The notes below the pieces were generated by a model. That model saw only the letters and a list, made by a program, of their open reading frames with translations. It did no database searches and was not told the DNA's origin. Source: CAYFZR01 sp964347835 [NCBI: uncultured archaeon] (GTDB lineage Archaea; CAYFZR01). From it: a stretch of DNA of 17,847 nucleotides. The stretch covers positions 1-17,847 of the forward strand of contig CAYFZR010000060.1 in NCBI GenBank assembly GCA_964347835.1, given 5' to 3'. The position numbers and the translations under genes are program-made. Shown here piece after piece: positions 11,498 to 17,847 of this stretch. Numbering within the stretch: position 1 is the first letter of the stretch; every line of letters starts with the position of its first letter.

Positions 11498-12985
11498 TTA
11501 AGGATACGGATTTATGAGATCGATCAAACCCTTTCTTAATTTCTCACCTCTTATTTCTCTGAGATTAGCCATTTTATTCGCCAAATCTTGATCTTTTAAT
11601 GAATAATTTGCCCAGTTTTCTATGTCTCCCCTTTCCATATGATACTCAATGCTGGAAATATCTACCTTTTCGATAATTCTTTTAAAACCCTTTAGGCTGA
11701 AAGCAATCTTTCCTGTAAATTCTCCATCTCTAATAAAGAAGTAGAAAGGCTCTACAATTTTTATAGTCTCTTTTAACCTACTTTCAAAATCGCATAAAAC
11801 GCTAAAGTAGGTTAAAAAAGCATCTAAGGGCGTATTAAAATGACTGAAGTAACTGTGCACCTCTCCCGGTGCTCCACCAGCCGTGAACATGTAGTAAAAA
11901 TGATCACTGATTTGAAGCAGTCTCCAAATTCTTTTTAACTTCTCGTTTTCAGCATCATTAACCAAAGAACTGAGATCCTTTATGCCTTTGTAACAGGTAT
12001 ATTGCATTTGATTGCCGAGCCAACAACTGGTATCCCTTTCTAGATCTGCCCAAGATACCGTATCTATCTTCTCGTAAACGTCTATCTTTCCCACCGCCTC
12101 ATGTTTTTCTATTGCCTCGCTTGGAGTAACAAACCCTAAACCAGATCTTTTGCTTACCTCAAATAACAAATACGAAAAAAAATCGTGTATTCCTGTATCA
12201 GGCCAGTGATGTTCTCCGAAAGTTTCATAGTCTGCGAATAAATTTATCACTTGACCATGAGTAGAGTCAAGCCAAGCAGCATATTTATCAGCGGTAAGAG
12301 GATATTCCTCCCACCATTTGGCTGAAAATCTAAATCCAAAATCATCTGTAAGTTTGTAATTTCTTAATAAAACTTTTATATCCGAGTTAACGGCCTTGTA
12401 AATATAATTAGGAGATCTACCATTTAAGATTCTTTCTATACCTTCCGTATATATGCCCTTAAAACCCATTTCTTCCGCAATCTTGGCAATCCGATTGTTA
12501 TAGATCAATTCTGTATTTTCAAAAACTACTGGTTCACATTTGAATAAATCCTTAATCAGGGATTTATGCATTTGAATCTGCTCTATGAATTCATCTTCGT
12601 CTTCATATAAACTTGCTAAAGAATGGTAGTAAGTCTGGTTTAAAAACTCAACACATTTCGTATCGGATAGTTTTTGGAACGAGTCCAGTAGATCTGGATT
12701 ATACTTTTCACACTGCTCTATAAAAACACCAGACAAGCTAAAGGCGATCTTAATCTCTTTTCCCTCAGATTTAAAAAAATCTATAACATTCAAAATTAAG
12801 TTATTAGTCGGAAAATAGCATTTATTTGCTACTCTATCCAATATTGCTTTATCCGTTATCTCATCGAAGTAAAGGTCAAATAGATCTAAATCCTTTTTAA
12901 ATCTGATCTTGTTCCAGAAAAAGTCTTTTTTTAGCCTGTAGGGCTGGTGAACCTCGAAACAGAGACATATATCTGGCATTTGCAC
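11498..12985 (-). CDS. Glycoside hydrolase family 57 (alpha-amylase-like)
   Basis: A 495-residue GH57 protein. It opens with the family's first block, ICLCFEVHQPYRL. The presumed nucleophile is Glu159 in FENTELIYNN and the acid/base Asp252 in FADYETFGEHHW; region 2-like FSLSGVFIEQCE precedes them. GH57 enzymes hydrolyse or transfer alpha-glucans. The organisation resembles the uncharacterised alpha-amylase type found in methanogens, probably acting on stored glycogen-like polymer in the cytoplasm, since no signal peptide is seen. A GTG at 12985 with AGGA upstream and an ATG two codons later are both possible starts. Neighbouring genes do not form an obvious sugar operon. Confidence 0.88.
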   Translation of the reverse strand: MQMPDICLCFEVHQPYRLKKDFFWNKIRFKKDLDLFDLYFDEITDKAILDRVANKCYFPTNNLILNVIDFFKSEGKEIKIAFSLSGVFIEQCEKYNPDLLDSFQKLSDTKCVEFLNQTYYHSLASLYEDEDEFIEQIQMHKSLIKDLFKCEPVVFENTELIYNNRIAKIAEEMGFKGIYTEGIERILNGRSPNYIYKAVNSDIKVLLRNYKLTDDFGFRFSAKWWEEYPLTADKYAAWLDSTHGQVINLFADYETFGEHHWPDTGIHDFFSYLLFEVSKRSGLGFVTPSEAIEKHEAVGKIDVYEKIDTVSWADLERDTSCWLGNQMQYTCYKGIKDLSSLVNDAENEKLKRIWRLLQISDHFYYMFTAGGAPGEVHSYFSHFNTPLDAFLTYFSVLCDFESRLKETIKIVEPFYFFIRDGEFTGKIAFSLKGFKRIIEKVDISSIEYHMERGDIENWANYSLKDQDLANKMANLREIRGEKLRKGLIDLINPYP

Positions 12986-13031
12986 TCAATTCCTTTTTTA
13001 TTGTTTTATAAATGCTTCGTTCCTACTTTTT

Positions 13032-13244
13032 TTATGCTCGGCACTTCCTTGGATTATAACACAGGCATCTTGTGACTTTTGCTATCTCTTCTTCATCAAA
13101 ATCCCAAAAAAGTATAAGATTTTGACGAATATCCTCCAGTTCTTTTTCCAACAATTCTAGTTTCTCTAGGTCACATAGTTTGATTACATCTCTGAGTTTC
13201 GATTGAACGATCCTACTTCTTCTTTCAATCTCGTTTTCTTTCAA
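13032..13244 (-). CDS. Small helical protein with cysteine-rich tail, unknown
   Basis: Seventy residues. The first fifty are strongly charged and probably helical (a long helix with LRDVIKLCDLEKLELLEKELEDIRQ). The last part ends in TRCLCYNPRKCRA, a three-cysteine patch that could bind metal. No family is recognised. Translation starts at a TTG preceded by AGGTGA at about 10 nt; no ATG is available nearby. It lies upstream of the GH57 gene on the same strand, 46 nt from its start, so co-transcription is possible. Confidence 0.5.
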   Translation of the reverse strand: MKENEIERRSRIVQSKLRDVIKLCDLEKLELLEKELEDIRQNLILFWDFDEEEIAKVTRCLCYNPRKCRA

Positions 13245-13324
13245 CTTTTATTTCACCTGCGGTGTAGGTTCTAACGGGGTGCTATATCTTTTACGGTAGA
13301 AAATTTTAAAATTCTTCAATATTA

Positions 13325-13423
13325 CTAACCTTCGAACATCATTCTTAATAGCGATTTCGCTTGCCCATTTTCTGGATCAATCCTAAGAGCCTCGTCACTG
13401 TTTCTAAACTTATACTTATTATT
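13325..13423 (-). pseudogene. Remnant of a tetratricopeptide-repeat protein
   Basis: An open stretch of 32 codons ending in TAG reads ALRIDPENGQAKSLLRMM, the typical consensus of the second helix and turn of a TPR motif (ALxIDPxNxxA). It is closed upstream by a stop codon and has no start codon or ribosome site, so only the last repeat of a lost gene remains. It lies between the small cysteine-tailed gene and the promoter of the hairpin RNA at 13507. Confidence 0.4.
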
Positions 13424-13457
13424 TTAAAACAGTTATTTTAAGAAAAATAGGACAAAC

Positions 13458-13486
13458 GTCCGACAAAAACGAAAAATATATATAAA
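13458..13486 (+). promoter_or_regulatory. Promoter of the 13507-13580 hairpin RNA
   Basis: GTCCGACAAAAAC (13458-13470) precedes a TATA-like ATATATATAAAA (13475-13486), centred 26 nt before GAGGG at 13507. The upstream motif and the 49-nt spacing from it to GAGGG are identical to those of the copy at 254-303, whereas surrounding sequence has diverged. Confidence 0.55.
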
Positions 13487-13506
13487 AAAGCGATATATTA
13501 CTTAAT

Positions 13507-13580
13507 GAGGGTGTCATGTACGTTTTCATCCTGCCTTCCCCATACCCACCTCCCGCCAAAATTTTTTTCTTGACACCCTC
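13507..13580 (+). ncRNA. Candidate structured small RNA, copy C
   Basis: GAGGGTGTCA (13507-13516) pairs perfectly with TGACACCCTC (13571-13580), enclosing 54 nt that is strongly C-rich and purine-poor in the middle (CATCC, CCTTCCCC, CCCACCTCCCG). It differs from copy A in the stem by pair-preserving changes and shares its promoter layout and the loop blocks TGT, GTT and TCATCC. T runs stand just before the 3' arm and 10 nt after it (13591-13597), where archaeal transcription could end. The long unpaired C/U-rich loop could bind G-rich RNA, protein or a ribosome-binding site; this is inference. Confidence 0.55.
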
Positions 13581-13607
13581 GATTTATAATTTTTTTGTCA
13601 AAAAAAA

Positions 13608-13615
13608 TTTATATA
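13608..13615 (+). promoter_or_regulatory. TATA-like box of a probably leaderless gene
   Basis: TTTATATA lies centred about 26 nt before the ATG at 13638. The usual archaeal distance places the transcript start at or next to the ATG. No ribosome site precedes that ATG, which fits a leaderless message. Confidence 0.45.
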
Positions 13616-13637
13616 CTACATACATCTCAAAGATCTC

Positions 13638-13967
13638 ATGATAAGGACAAAAGAACATGCCCAAAAAGCATTAAAAAGGACAGATGATGCGTTAGCTTTT
13701 TATTTCCACGACGAGAGCGGGTTCTTAAACATAAAGGCGAGTAGTTTAGAAGAGGCAATTGAGGTAATAAAAAATATTGATGAGACTTCTTTGATATACC
13801 ATCTAAGAAATAATCATTTCCAGAGATGGGTCAGTGATGTTTTCGGAGACACAACATTGTCAAGAAGGATAGATAAAATATCTAAGATAGAGACTGAGGT
13901 TAGAGAAGAACTCTTAAATTTATTAGAGGAAAGACTCAACTGGCTTAAAGTAAAAGCGGGTGTATAA
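13638..13967 (+). CDS. DUF5752-like small protein
   Basis: One hundred and nine residues with the layout I associate with the archaeal DUF5752 family: an early LAFYFHDESG strand, a segment LEEAIEVIKNIDETSLIYHLRNNHFQRWVSDVFGD in the middle, then a long helix rich in Glu and Leu to the end. The conserved-looking YH...H...W and VFGD elements are of unknown function. It is probably cytoplasmic. It appears leaderless (see the TATA-like box upstream) and is followed after 2 nt by another small gene, probably in one transcript. Family assignment is from memory of the motif and is moderately sure. Confidence 0.65.
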   Translation: MIRTKEHAQKALKRTDDALAFYFHDESGFLNIKASSLEEAIEVIKNIDETSLIYHLRNNHFQRWVSDVFGDTTLSRRIDKISKIETEVREELLNLLEERLNWLKVKAGV

Positions 13968-13969
13968 AT

Positions 13970-14194
13970 ATGGTCTGTTGGATTAGACAAAGAGATAGAT
14001 TATTCGAGATGCTCGATGAGTCTACTAAACAGGATCTGCTCGATAAGGATTTTTTTGAATTTTTAGAAGAAGAATGGCATGCCCAAGGTAAAAATAGACA
14101 AGATCTAGAACGAATAAATAAAACTGAATTAGAAAAATGGATAAAAAAGATGAAAGAGAAAAAAAAGAAGAAAGTGCTAGTGACGGGTTCTTGA
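13970..14194 (+). CDS. Small basic-tailed protein, function unknown
   Basis: Seventy-four residues. It begins VCWIRQRDRLFEMLDESTKQDLLDKDFFEFLEEEW-like acidic helical sequence (residues 2-36) and ends in a run of lysines around residues 59-68. No known domain is visible. The ATG follows the stop of the DUF5752-like gene by 2 nt with only a GGGTG inside that gene as a ribosome site, so translation is likely coupled. The acidic front and basic tail suggest binding to nucleic acid or a partner protein, but that is conjecture. A hairpin, GAATTTG (14198-14204) with CAAATTC (14210-14216), follows the stop and may mark the transcript end. Confidence 0.5.
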   Translation: MVCWIRQRDRLFEMLDESTKQDLLDKDFFEFLEEEWHAQGKNRQDLERINKTELEKWIKKMKEKKKKKVLVTGS

Positions 14195-14437
14195 ATAGAA
14201 TTTGATTTGCAAATTCGGGATAAAAAAGGGCTTATGGAAATTTATACCAACAATTAGTTTTAACTTTTTGTCACAATTTCAATTTTGTAAATTTTGTTCC
14301 ATATTTGCTCATCTTACATTTAACTTAATTTACATACTATTTTTGGTAATTATACCCCATATCTGTTTACTAAAAATTTAACATCTTCGAATCGTATAGC
14401 ATTATTAAGATATCAAAATCTACATGGAGACCAAAAA

Positions 14438-14689
14438 ATGAGTTTAAACAAAGAAGATAAAGAAATCCTGGAATGGCTGCAGAAACTCTATCCTAAAAGC
14501 CTGAACCCTGAAAGGTTACATCGTTTGGTCTCATGCGATCTTGAAGATATTTACAGATCCTTATTTTATTTAAAAGCTCAAGGATTGGTGGGGAACTCAG
14601 TTAATGATTGCTGGTTCGCCAAGAAGCGGGTTAGAAATTTCAACATGTCAGATACGTTAAAAAAGGAAGAGTTTCCTGGAAAAAATTAA
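14438..14689 (+). CDS. Small winged-helix-like protein
   Basis: Eighty-three residues. Residues 5-60 read like a helix-turn-helix with wing: KEDKEILEWLQKLYP, then LNPERLHRLVSCDLEDIYRSLFYLKAQGLVGNS, where the LEDIYRSLFYLKAQGLV stretch has the spacing of a recognition helix followed by a strand. It is probably a DNA-binding regulator. GGAG lies 9 nt before the ATG. The 243-nt gap before it is AT-rich with no other gene. Its TAA overlaps the stop codon of the convergent purP gene in the sequence TTAA. Confidence 0.6.
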   Translation: MSLNKEDKEILEWLQKLYPKSLNPERLHRLVSCDLEDIYRSLFYLKAQGLVGNSVNDCWFAKKRVRNFNMSDTLKKEEFPGKN

Positions 14690-15783
14690 GTTATAATACT
14701 GCTTAATCTGTCCTTATCAACCGCCAATTTTATTTCAATGGCTACTCTTCTCCCGGGTCCTACCTCCTTTCCGTACTTATATTTTGCGTACGGAGATGTT
14801 GGCTCAACGCATGGACATCCTGGTATTCTAGGACTAACATCAAATACACAAAAGCCTAAGTCCTTTGTAATGGCTCCTTGAAGGGCAAATAAACCTATCA
14901 TTCCCGGTGGATATTCTTTTTTGCAAACTTCGACGAATTTTTCCCCTTCCTCAAATATCCTTTCTAATAAGGATTCTCTTAAGGTAGCGCCCATGTGCCC
15001 TATCTCTATGTTTTGAACCAATATGTTTGCCTCAATTTGATCTGTTGCTGGTAAATCAACGACACCGTGTAAGTTTGTTTGCAATCTTCTGTCAAAACCT
15101 AATAAGTCTATTTCGTCAGTTATTGGAGAATAAAAATAATTTGCATTCACCTTTGCCCCGTCGATAAACTCTTCTATGGTTGCTTTTTCAAGATCTTCCC
15201 CTATAATTCCTTTTTCTATTCTCTCTTTTGTCTTTTTTTCGAACTCTTCTGGAGAAGAAGCGTAAAAAAATGCTCTCTCAATTTTTCTATCCTTTTCAGG
15301 AACCTTTACTATGACGGTCCTATCGATCTCTTTATAATTATCAAAGATCTTTGGCATTCTGATCTTTGCCTTTTTAAGTAGGTAATACTGATTTTTCTCT
15401 ACGTCTCTCTCCTCACATCTTAACATATATCTATTGCCCAGCATTGGAATCAAGAATTTTTTTTCTATGCCATCATACCCCACATAAACAGAAAATGATC
15501 GGTTTGGCAGGAATATAGTATTAAGTTTTCTTAAGTATTCCTGATTTTCCTCATTTACAATGTGTTTGAACTTGTCCAATAAAAGAACATGATCAAACAG
15601 ATTTCTGTAATGTTTCGTGTAAGTCGCTTCCCTTCCTTTTTGACATACAACTACAGTGTTCATTCCTTCTTGTTTTGCTCCAAAACCTATTTCTAGTGCA
15701 GAATGGCTACCAATAACGCCGATTGTTAGACTATCTTTTTCATACTCGTCTAAAACATTTTCAATATCTTTGCGATCTATCAT
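14686..15783 (-). CDS. purP: Formate-dependent FAICAR synthetase
   Basis: A 365-residue ATP-grasp enzyme matching archaeal PurP, which makes 5-formaminoimidazole-4-carboxamide ribonucleotide from AICAR, formate and ATP in late purine synthesis, replacing folate-dependent PurH in archaea. Seen are the N-terminal pre-ATP-grasp segment (IGVIGSHSALEIGFGAKQEG, VVCQKGREATY), the central grasp region with VKVPEKDRKIERAFFYA and FIDGAKVNANYFYSP, DLLGFDRRLQTN, and the late FDVSPRIPGCPCVEPTSPY block with acidic metal ligands. Full family length. GGAGT precedes the ATG. It follows hisF by 16 nt, consistent with an operon in which the histidine pathway, which releases AICAR through HisF/HisH, leads into PurP. 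Confidence 0.93.
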   Translation of the reverse strand: MIDRKDIENVLDEYEKDSLTIGVIGSHSALEIGFGAKQEGMNTVVVCQKGREATYTKHYRNLFDHVLLLDKFKHIVNEENQEYLRKLNTIFLPNRSFSVYVGYDGIEKKFLIPMLGNRYMLRCEERDVEKNQYYLLKKAKIRMPKIFDNYKEIDRTVIVKVPEKDRKIERAFFYASSPEEFEKKTKERIEKGIIGEDLEKATIEEFIDGAKVNANYFYSPITDEIDLLGFDRRLQTNLHGVVDLPATDQIEANILVQNIEIGHMGATLRESLLERIFEEGEKFVEVCKKEYPPGMIGLFALQGAITKDLGFCVFDVSPRIPGCPCVEPTSPYAKYKYGKEVGPGRRVAIEIKLAVDKDRLSSIIT

Positions 15784-15799
15784 TAAAACTACTCCAACT

Positions 15800-16561
15800 C
15801 TAAATTCTAACAGGGACCCCTTTGGATGCTAAATATTCTTTTACTTCCTTAACAGTATATTTTCCATAGTGGAATATTGAAGCCGCTAGTGCAGCGTCTG
15901 CTTTACCCAAAGTAAGCGCCTCATATATGTGTTCTATATTCCCGGCGCCCCCAGAAGCGATTATTGGTATGTTTAAATTCTCAGAAAATGTCCGGGTAAG
16001 TTCTAGATCGTATCCGTCCTTTGTTCCGTCTTTATCCATGCTAGTCAAAAGAATTTCTCCTGTACCTAATTCTTCTACTTTTTTGGCCCATTCTAAGGCG
16101 TCAAATCCGGTTGGTTTTCTCCCGCCGTATATGTAAACCTCCCAATTCTCGTCAGAGACCCTTTTGGCATCTATTGCTACAGTAATGCACTGAGTACCAA
16201 ATTTTTTACTCGCTTCCCTTATCAGTTCAGGATCTAAAACAGCCGCGGTATTTATAGAAACTTTGTCTGCTCCAGCCTTAAGGACATTCCTAATATCCTC
16301 TAAATCTCTTATGCCTCCTCCCACTGTTAGAGGTATAAAAACGTGTTCTGCAGTTTTTTCGACAACATTTATCATTATGTCTCTCTTCTCATGCGAAGCA
16401 GTAATATCTAAAAATACGAGTTCATCCGCTTCTTGTTCATTGTACATTATTGCAAGTTCAACCGGATCCCCGGCATCTCTCAAGTTAACAAAATGAATAC
16501 CTTTTACGACTTTTCCGTCCTTTACATCCAAACAAGGTATTATCCTTTTTTTGAGCATCAT
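15800..16561 (-). CDS. hisF: Imidazole glycerol phosphate synthase cyclase subunit
   Basis: A 253-residue TIM barrel matching HisF. The catalytic aspartates are in [16 protein letters not shown] (near residue 10) and in [10 protein letters not shown] (near residue 130), and phosphate-binding loops are LTVGGGIRD and [10 protein letters not shown]. With HisH it converts PRFAR and glutamine-derived ammonia to imidazole glycerol phosphate and AICAR. The start is a choice between GTG 16564, ATG 16561 and ATG 16558, all inside the end of hisD; GGGGTG lies just before them. The overlap implies translational coupling with hisD. AICAR produced here is the substrate of the next gene, purP. Confidence 0.95.
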   Translation of the reverse strand: MMLKKRIIPCLDVKDGKVVKGIHFVNLRDAGDPVELAIMYNEQEADELVFLDITASHEKRDIMINVVEKTAEHVFIPLTVGGGIRDLEDIRNVLKAGADKVSINTAAVLDPELIREASKKFGTQCITVAIDAKRVSDENWEVYIYGGRKPTGFDALEWAKKVEELGTGEILLTSMDKDGTKDGYDLELTRTFSENLNIPIIASGGAGNIEHIYEALTLGKADAALAASIFHYGKYTVKEVKEYLASKGVPVRI

Positions 16562-17835
16562 CACACCCCAAATCTTATCTCTATAGATCTCGCATGGGCT
16601 TCAAGTCCTTCTGTTCTTGCAAGAACTGTCACGGTTTCTCTTAATTTTTTTAAACCTTCCTTTGATATTTTTTGTACTGTAGGCTTCTTTAAAAAGTCAT
16701 CTACCGATATACCAGATGTAAATCTTGCCATACCATAGGTGGGTAAGATGTGATTCGTTCCTGACGCATAATCTCCCGCTGCTACGGGAGAATATTCGCC
16801 AATAAATATCGATCCCGCATTTTTTATGAGCTTCAATACCTCTTCGGGATCTTTTACCATTAACGCTAGGTGTTCCGGAGCAAATTTATTGACAAAATTT
16901 ATTTCGTCTTTTAATTTATCGAAAACGATTATTTTAGCGTTTTTCATTGCTTTTGCAATTATTTCTTTCCTTGATAAATTCTCTAAAAGTCTTTCTGTTT
17001 CTAATTTTATCTCCTTCGCAAGTTCTCCATCCAAAACGCATGCTATTACAATTGCATATTCATCATGCTCTGCTTGAGCAAGAAGGTCTGATGCAATAAA
17101 TTTTGGATTCGCTTCTTCAGCCATAACCAGTATTTCACTGGGTCCTGCAATAAAATCTATATCACAGATTCCTCTGACAAGTTCTTTCGCAGCCGTGACG
17201 TATATATTTCCAGGTCCCACGATCTTATCAACCTTTTTAATTGTTTCTGTACCATAAGCCATTCCTGCTATGGCTTGAGCCCCTCCAACTTTGTAAATTT
17301 CTTTTATTCCAAGAATCCTCGCTGCTATCAATATCGAAGGGTTTACTGAACCATTCAAAGGAGGAGTACAAATTATAATATCTTCTACTCCAGCTATTCT
17401 CGCGGGTATAACTGCATGCAATAATGTGGAAGGGTATGCTGCCTTCCCCCCGGGTACATATATCCCTACAGACTCTAAGGGGCGCGCAATTCTGCTAAGT
17501 TCGATTTCCTCTTCAATTTTGATTTTGTATTCTACTTCAAGTTGTTTTCTATGAAAGGATTCAATGTTCTTCGCAGCACTCTCTAAAGCCTTGATGATTT
17601 TCTTATCTGCGTTGGAAAAAGCGTCTTCGTATTCTTTTTCGCTTACTCTCAGATTTTTAAGCCTTACACCATCGAATTTTTCGGTATAATCTATTAAAGC
17701 CTCGTCTCCCCTGACTTTTACATCCTCTATAATTGTTCTTACCGCATCCATGGCAGCGCTTAATTCGACCTTTCCCCTATCGATTATTCTTTCTTTCTCT
17801 ATTTCAGAGAGATCTTTCCATCTTATGATTTTCAT
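16561..17835 (-). CDS. hisD: Histidinol dehydrogenase
   Basis: A complete 424-residue HisD, which oxidises histidinol to histidine in two NAD-dependent steps. Seen are the NAD-binding and structural blocks [36 protein letters not shown] and [11 protein letters not shown]. Also seen are the IAGPSEILV loop, zinc ligand region LLAQAEHDE, the catalytic Glu-His pair in FAPEHLAL, and the second metal site in [19 protein letters not shown] start at the ATG at 17835, preceded by AAGGTG, instead of the GTG at 17844. Its stop overlaps the hisF start. It is the first visible gene of a hisD-hisF-purP run; any upstream members lie beyond the window edge. Confidence 0.95.
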   Translation of the reverse strand: MKIIRWKDLSEIEKERIIDRGKVELSAAMDAVRTIIEDVKVRGDEALIDYTEKFDGVRLKNLRVSEKEYEDAFSNADKKIIKALESAAKNIESFHRKQLEVEYKIKIEEEIELSRIARPLESVGIYVPGGKAAYPSTLLHAVIPARIAGVEDIIICTPPLNGSVNPSILIAARILGIKEIYKVGGAQAIAGMAYGTETIKKVDKIVGPGNIYVTAAKELVRGICDIDFIAGPSEILVMAEEANPKFIASDLLAQAEHDEYAIVIACVLDGELAKEIKLETERLLENLSRKEIIAKAMKNAKIIVFDKLKDEINFVNKFAPEHLALMVKDPEEVLKLIKNAGSIFIGEYSPVAAGDYASGTNHILPTYGMARFTSGISVDDFLKKPTVQKISKEGLKKLRETVTVLARTEGLEAHARSIEIRFGV

Positions 17836-17847
17836 GTCAAGCACCTT

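Noticed and set aside
303-13580. CRISPR array or box C/D guide RNAs to explain the hairpins
   Set aside because: There is no regular repeat-spacer series, and no C (RUGAUGA) or D (CUGA) boxes sit at the ends of the hairpins.

Overview
The window looks like a chromosomal segment of an AT-rich euryarchaeon. The archaeal signs are a fused ThiD-ThiN thiamine enzyme, a PurP-type purine enzyme, stand-alone relatives of the archaeal threonyl-tRNA synthetase editing domain, a GH57 glycosidase, TATA-like boxes about 26 nt before likely transcript starts, and strong GAGGTG/GGAGG ribosome sites. Genes are tightly packed. Three convergent pairs have stop codons that touch, overlap or lie 2 nt apart. The exact lineage cannot be fixed from the sequence alone.

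Positions 1-2800 are gene-poor and accessory in character. They hold a winged-helix regulator, a short charged protein, a pair of tiny membrane proteins, an unusually short AbrB-type protein (2623-2772), decayed coding remnants repeated in two places, dispersed short repeats, an orphan 3' tRNA-like fragment, and hairpins built on GAGGG/CCCTC arms. Two of these hairpins (303-349 and 13507-13580) share an upstream motif, a TATA-like box and identical spacing. Their stems, with a third at 1285-1334, differ by changes that keep pairing. This is the best candidate for an undescribed element: a small structured RNA family with its own promoter.

Positions 2900-7530 carry thiDN, threonine synthase overlapped by a ubiquitin-like sulfur-carrier (MoaD-type) gene and, divergently, two tandem editing-domain proteins followed by a nitrilase-family hydrolase. 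The divergent promoter contains a near-perfect 15-nt inverted repeat.

Positions 7530-11500 are a sulfur-handling region. Two three-gene DsrE/F/H (TusBCD-like) sets are transcribed away from each other. In each set only one protein carries the cysteine expected of the sulfur-accepting subunit. The minus-strand set continues into TusA, an 8-cysteine ferredoxin and a shortened, divergent aldehyde:ferredoxin oxidoreductase-like protein, which suggests a persulfide relay coupled to a redox enzyme.

Positions 11500-17847 hold a GH57 glycoside hydrolase, small uncharacterised genes (one probably leaderless), a TPR remnant, the second intact hairpin RNA, and the biosynthetic genes purP, hisF and hisD on the minus strand, with hisD and hisF overlapping.
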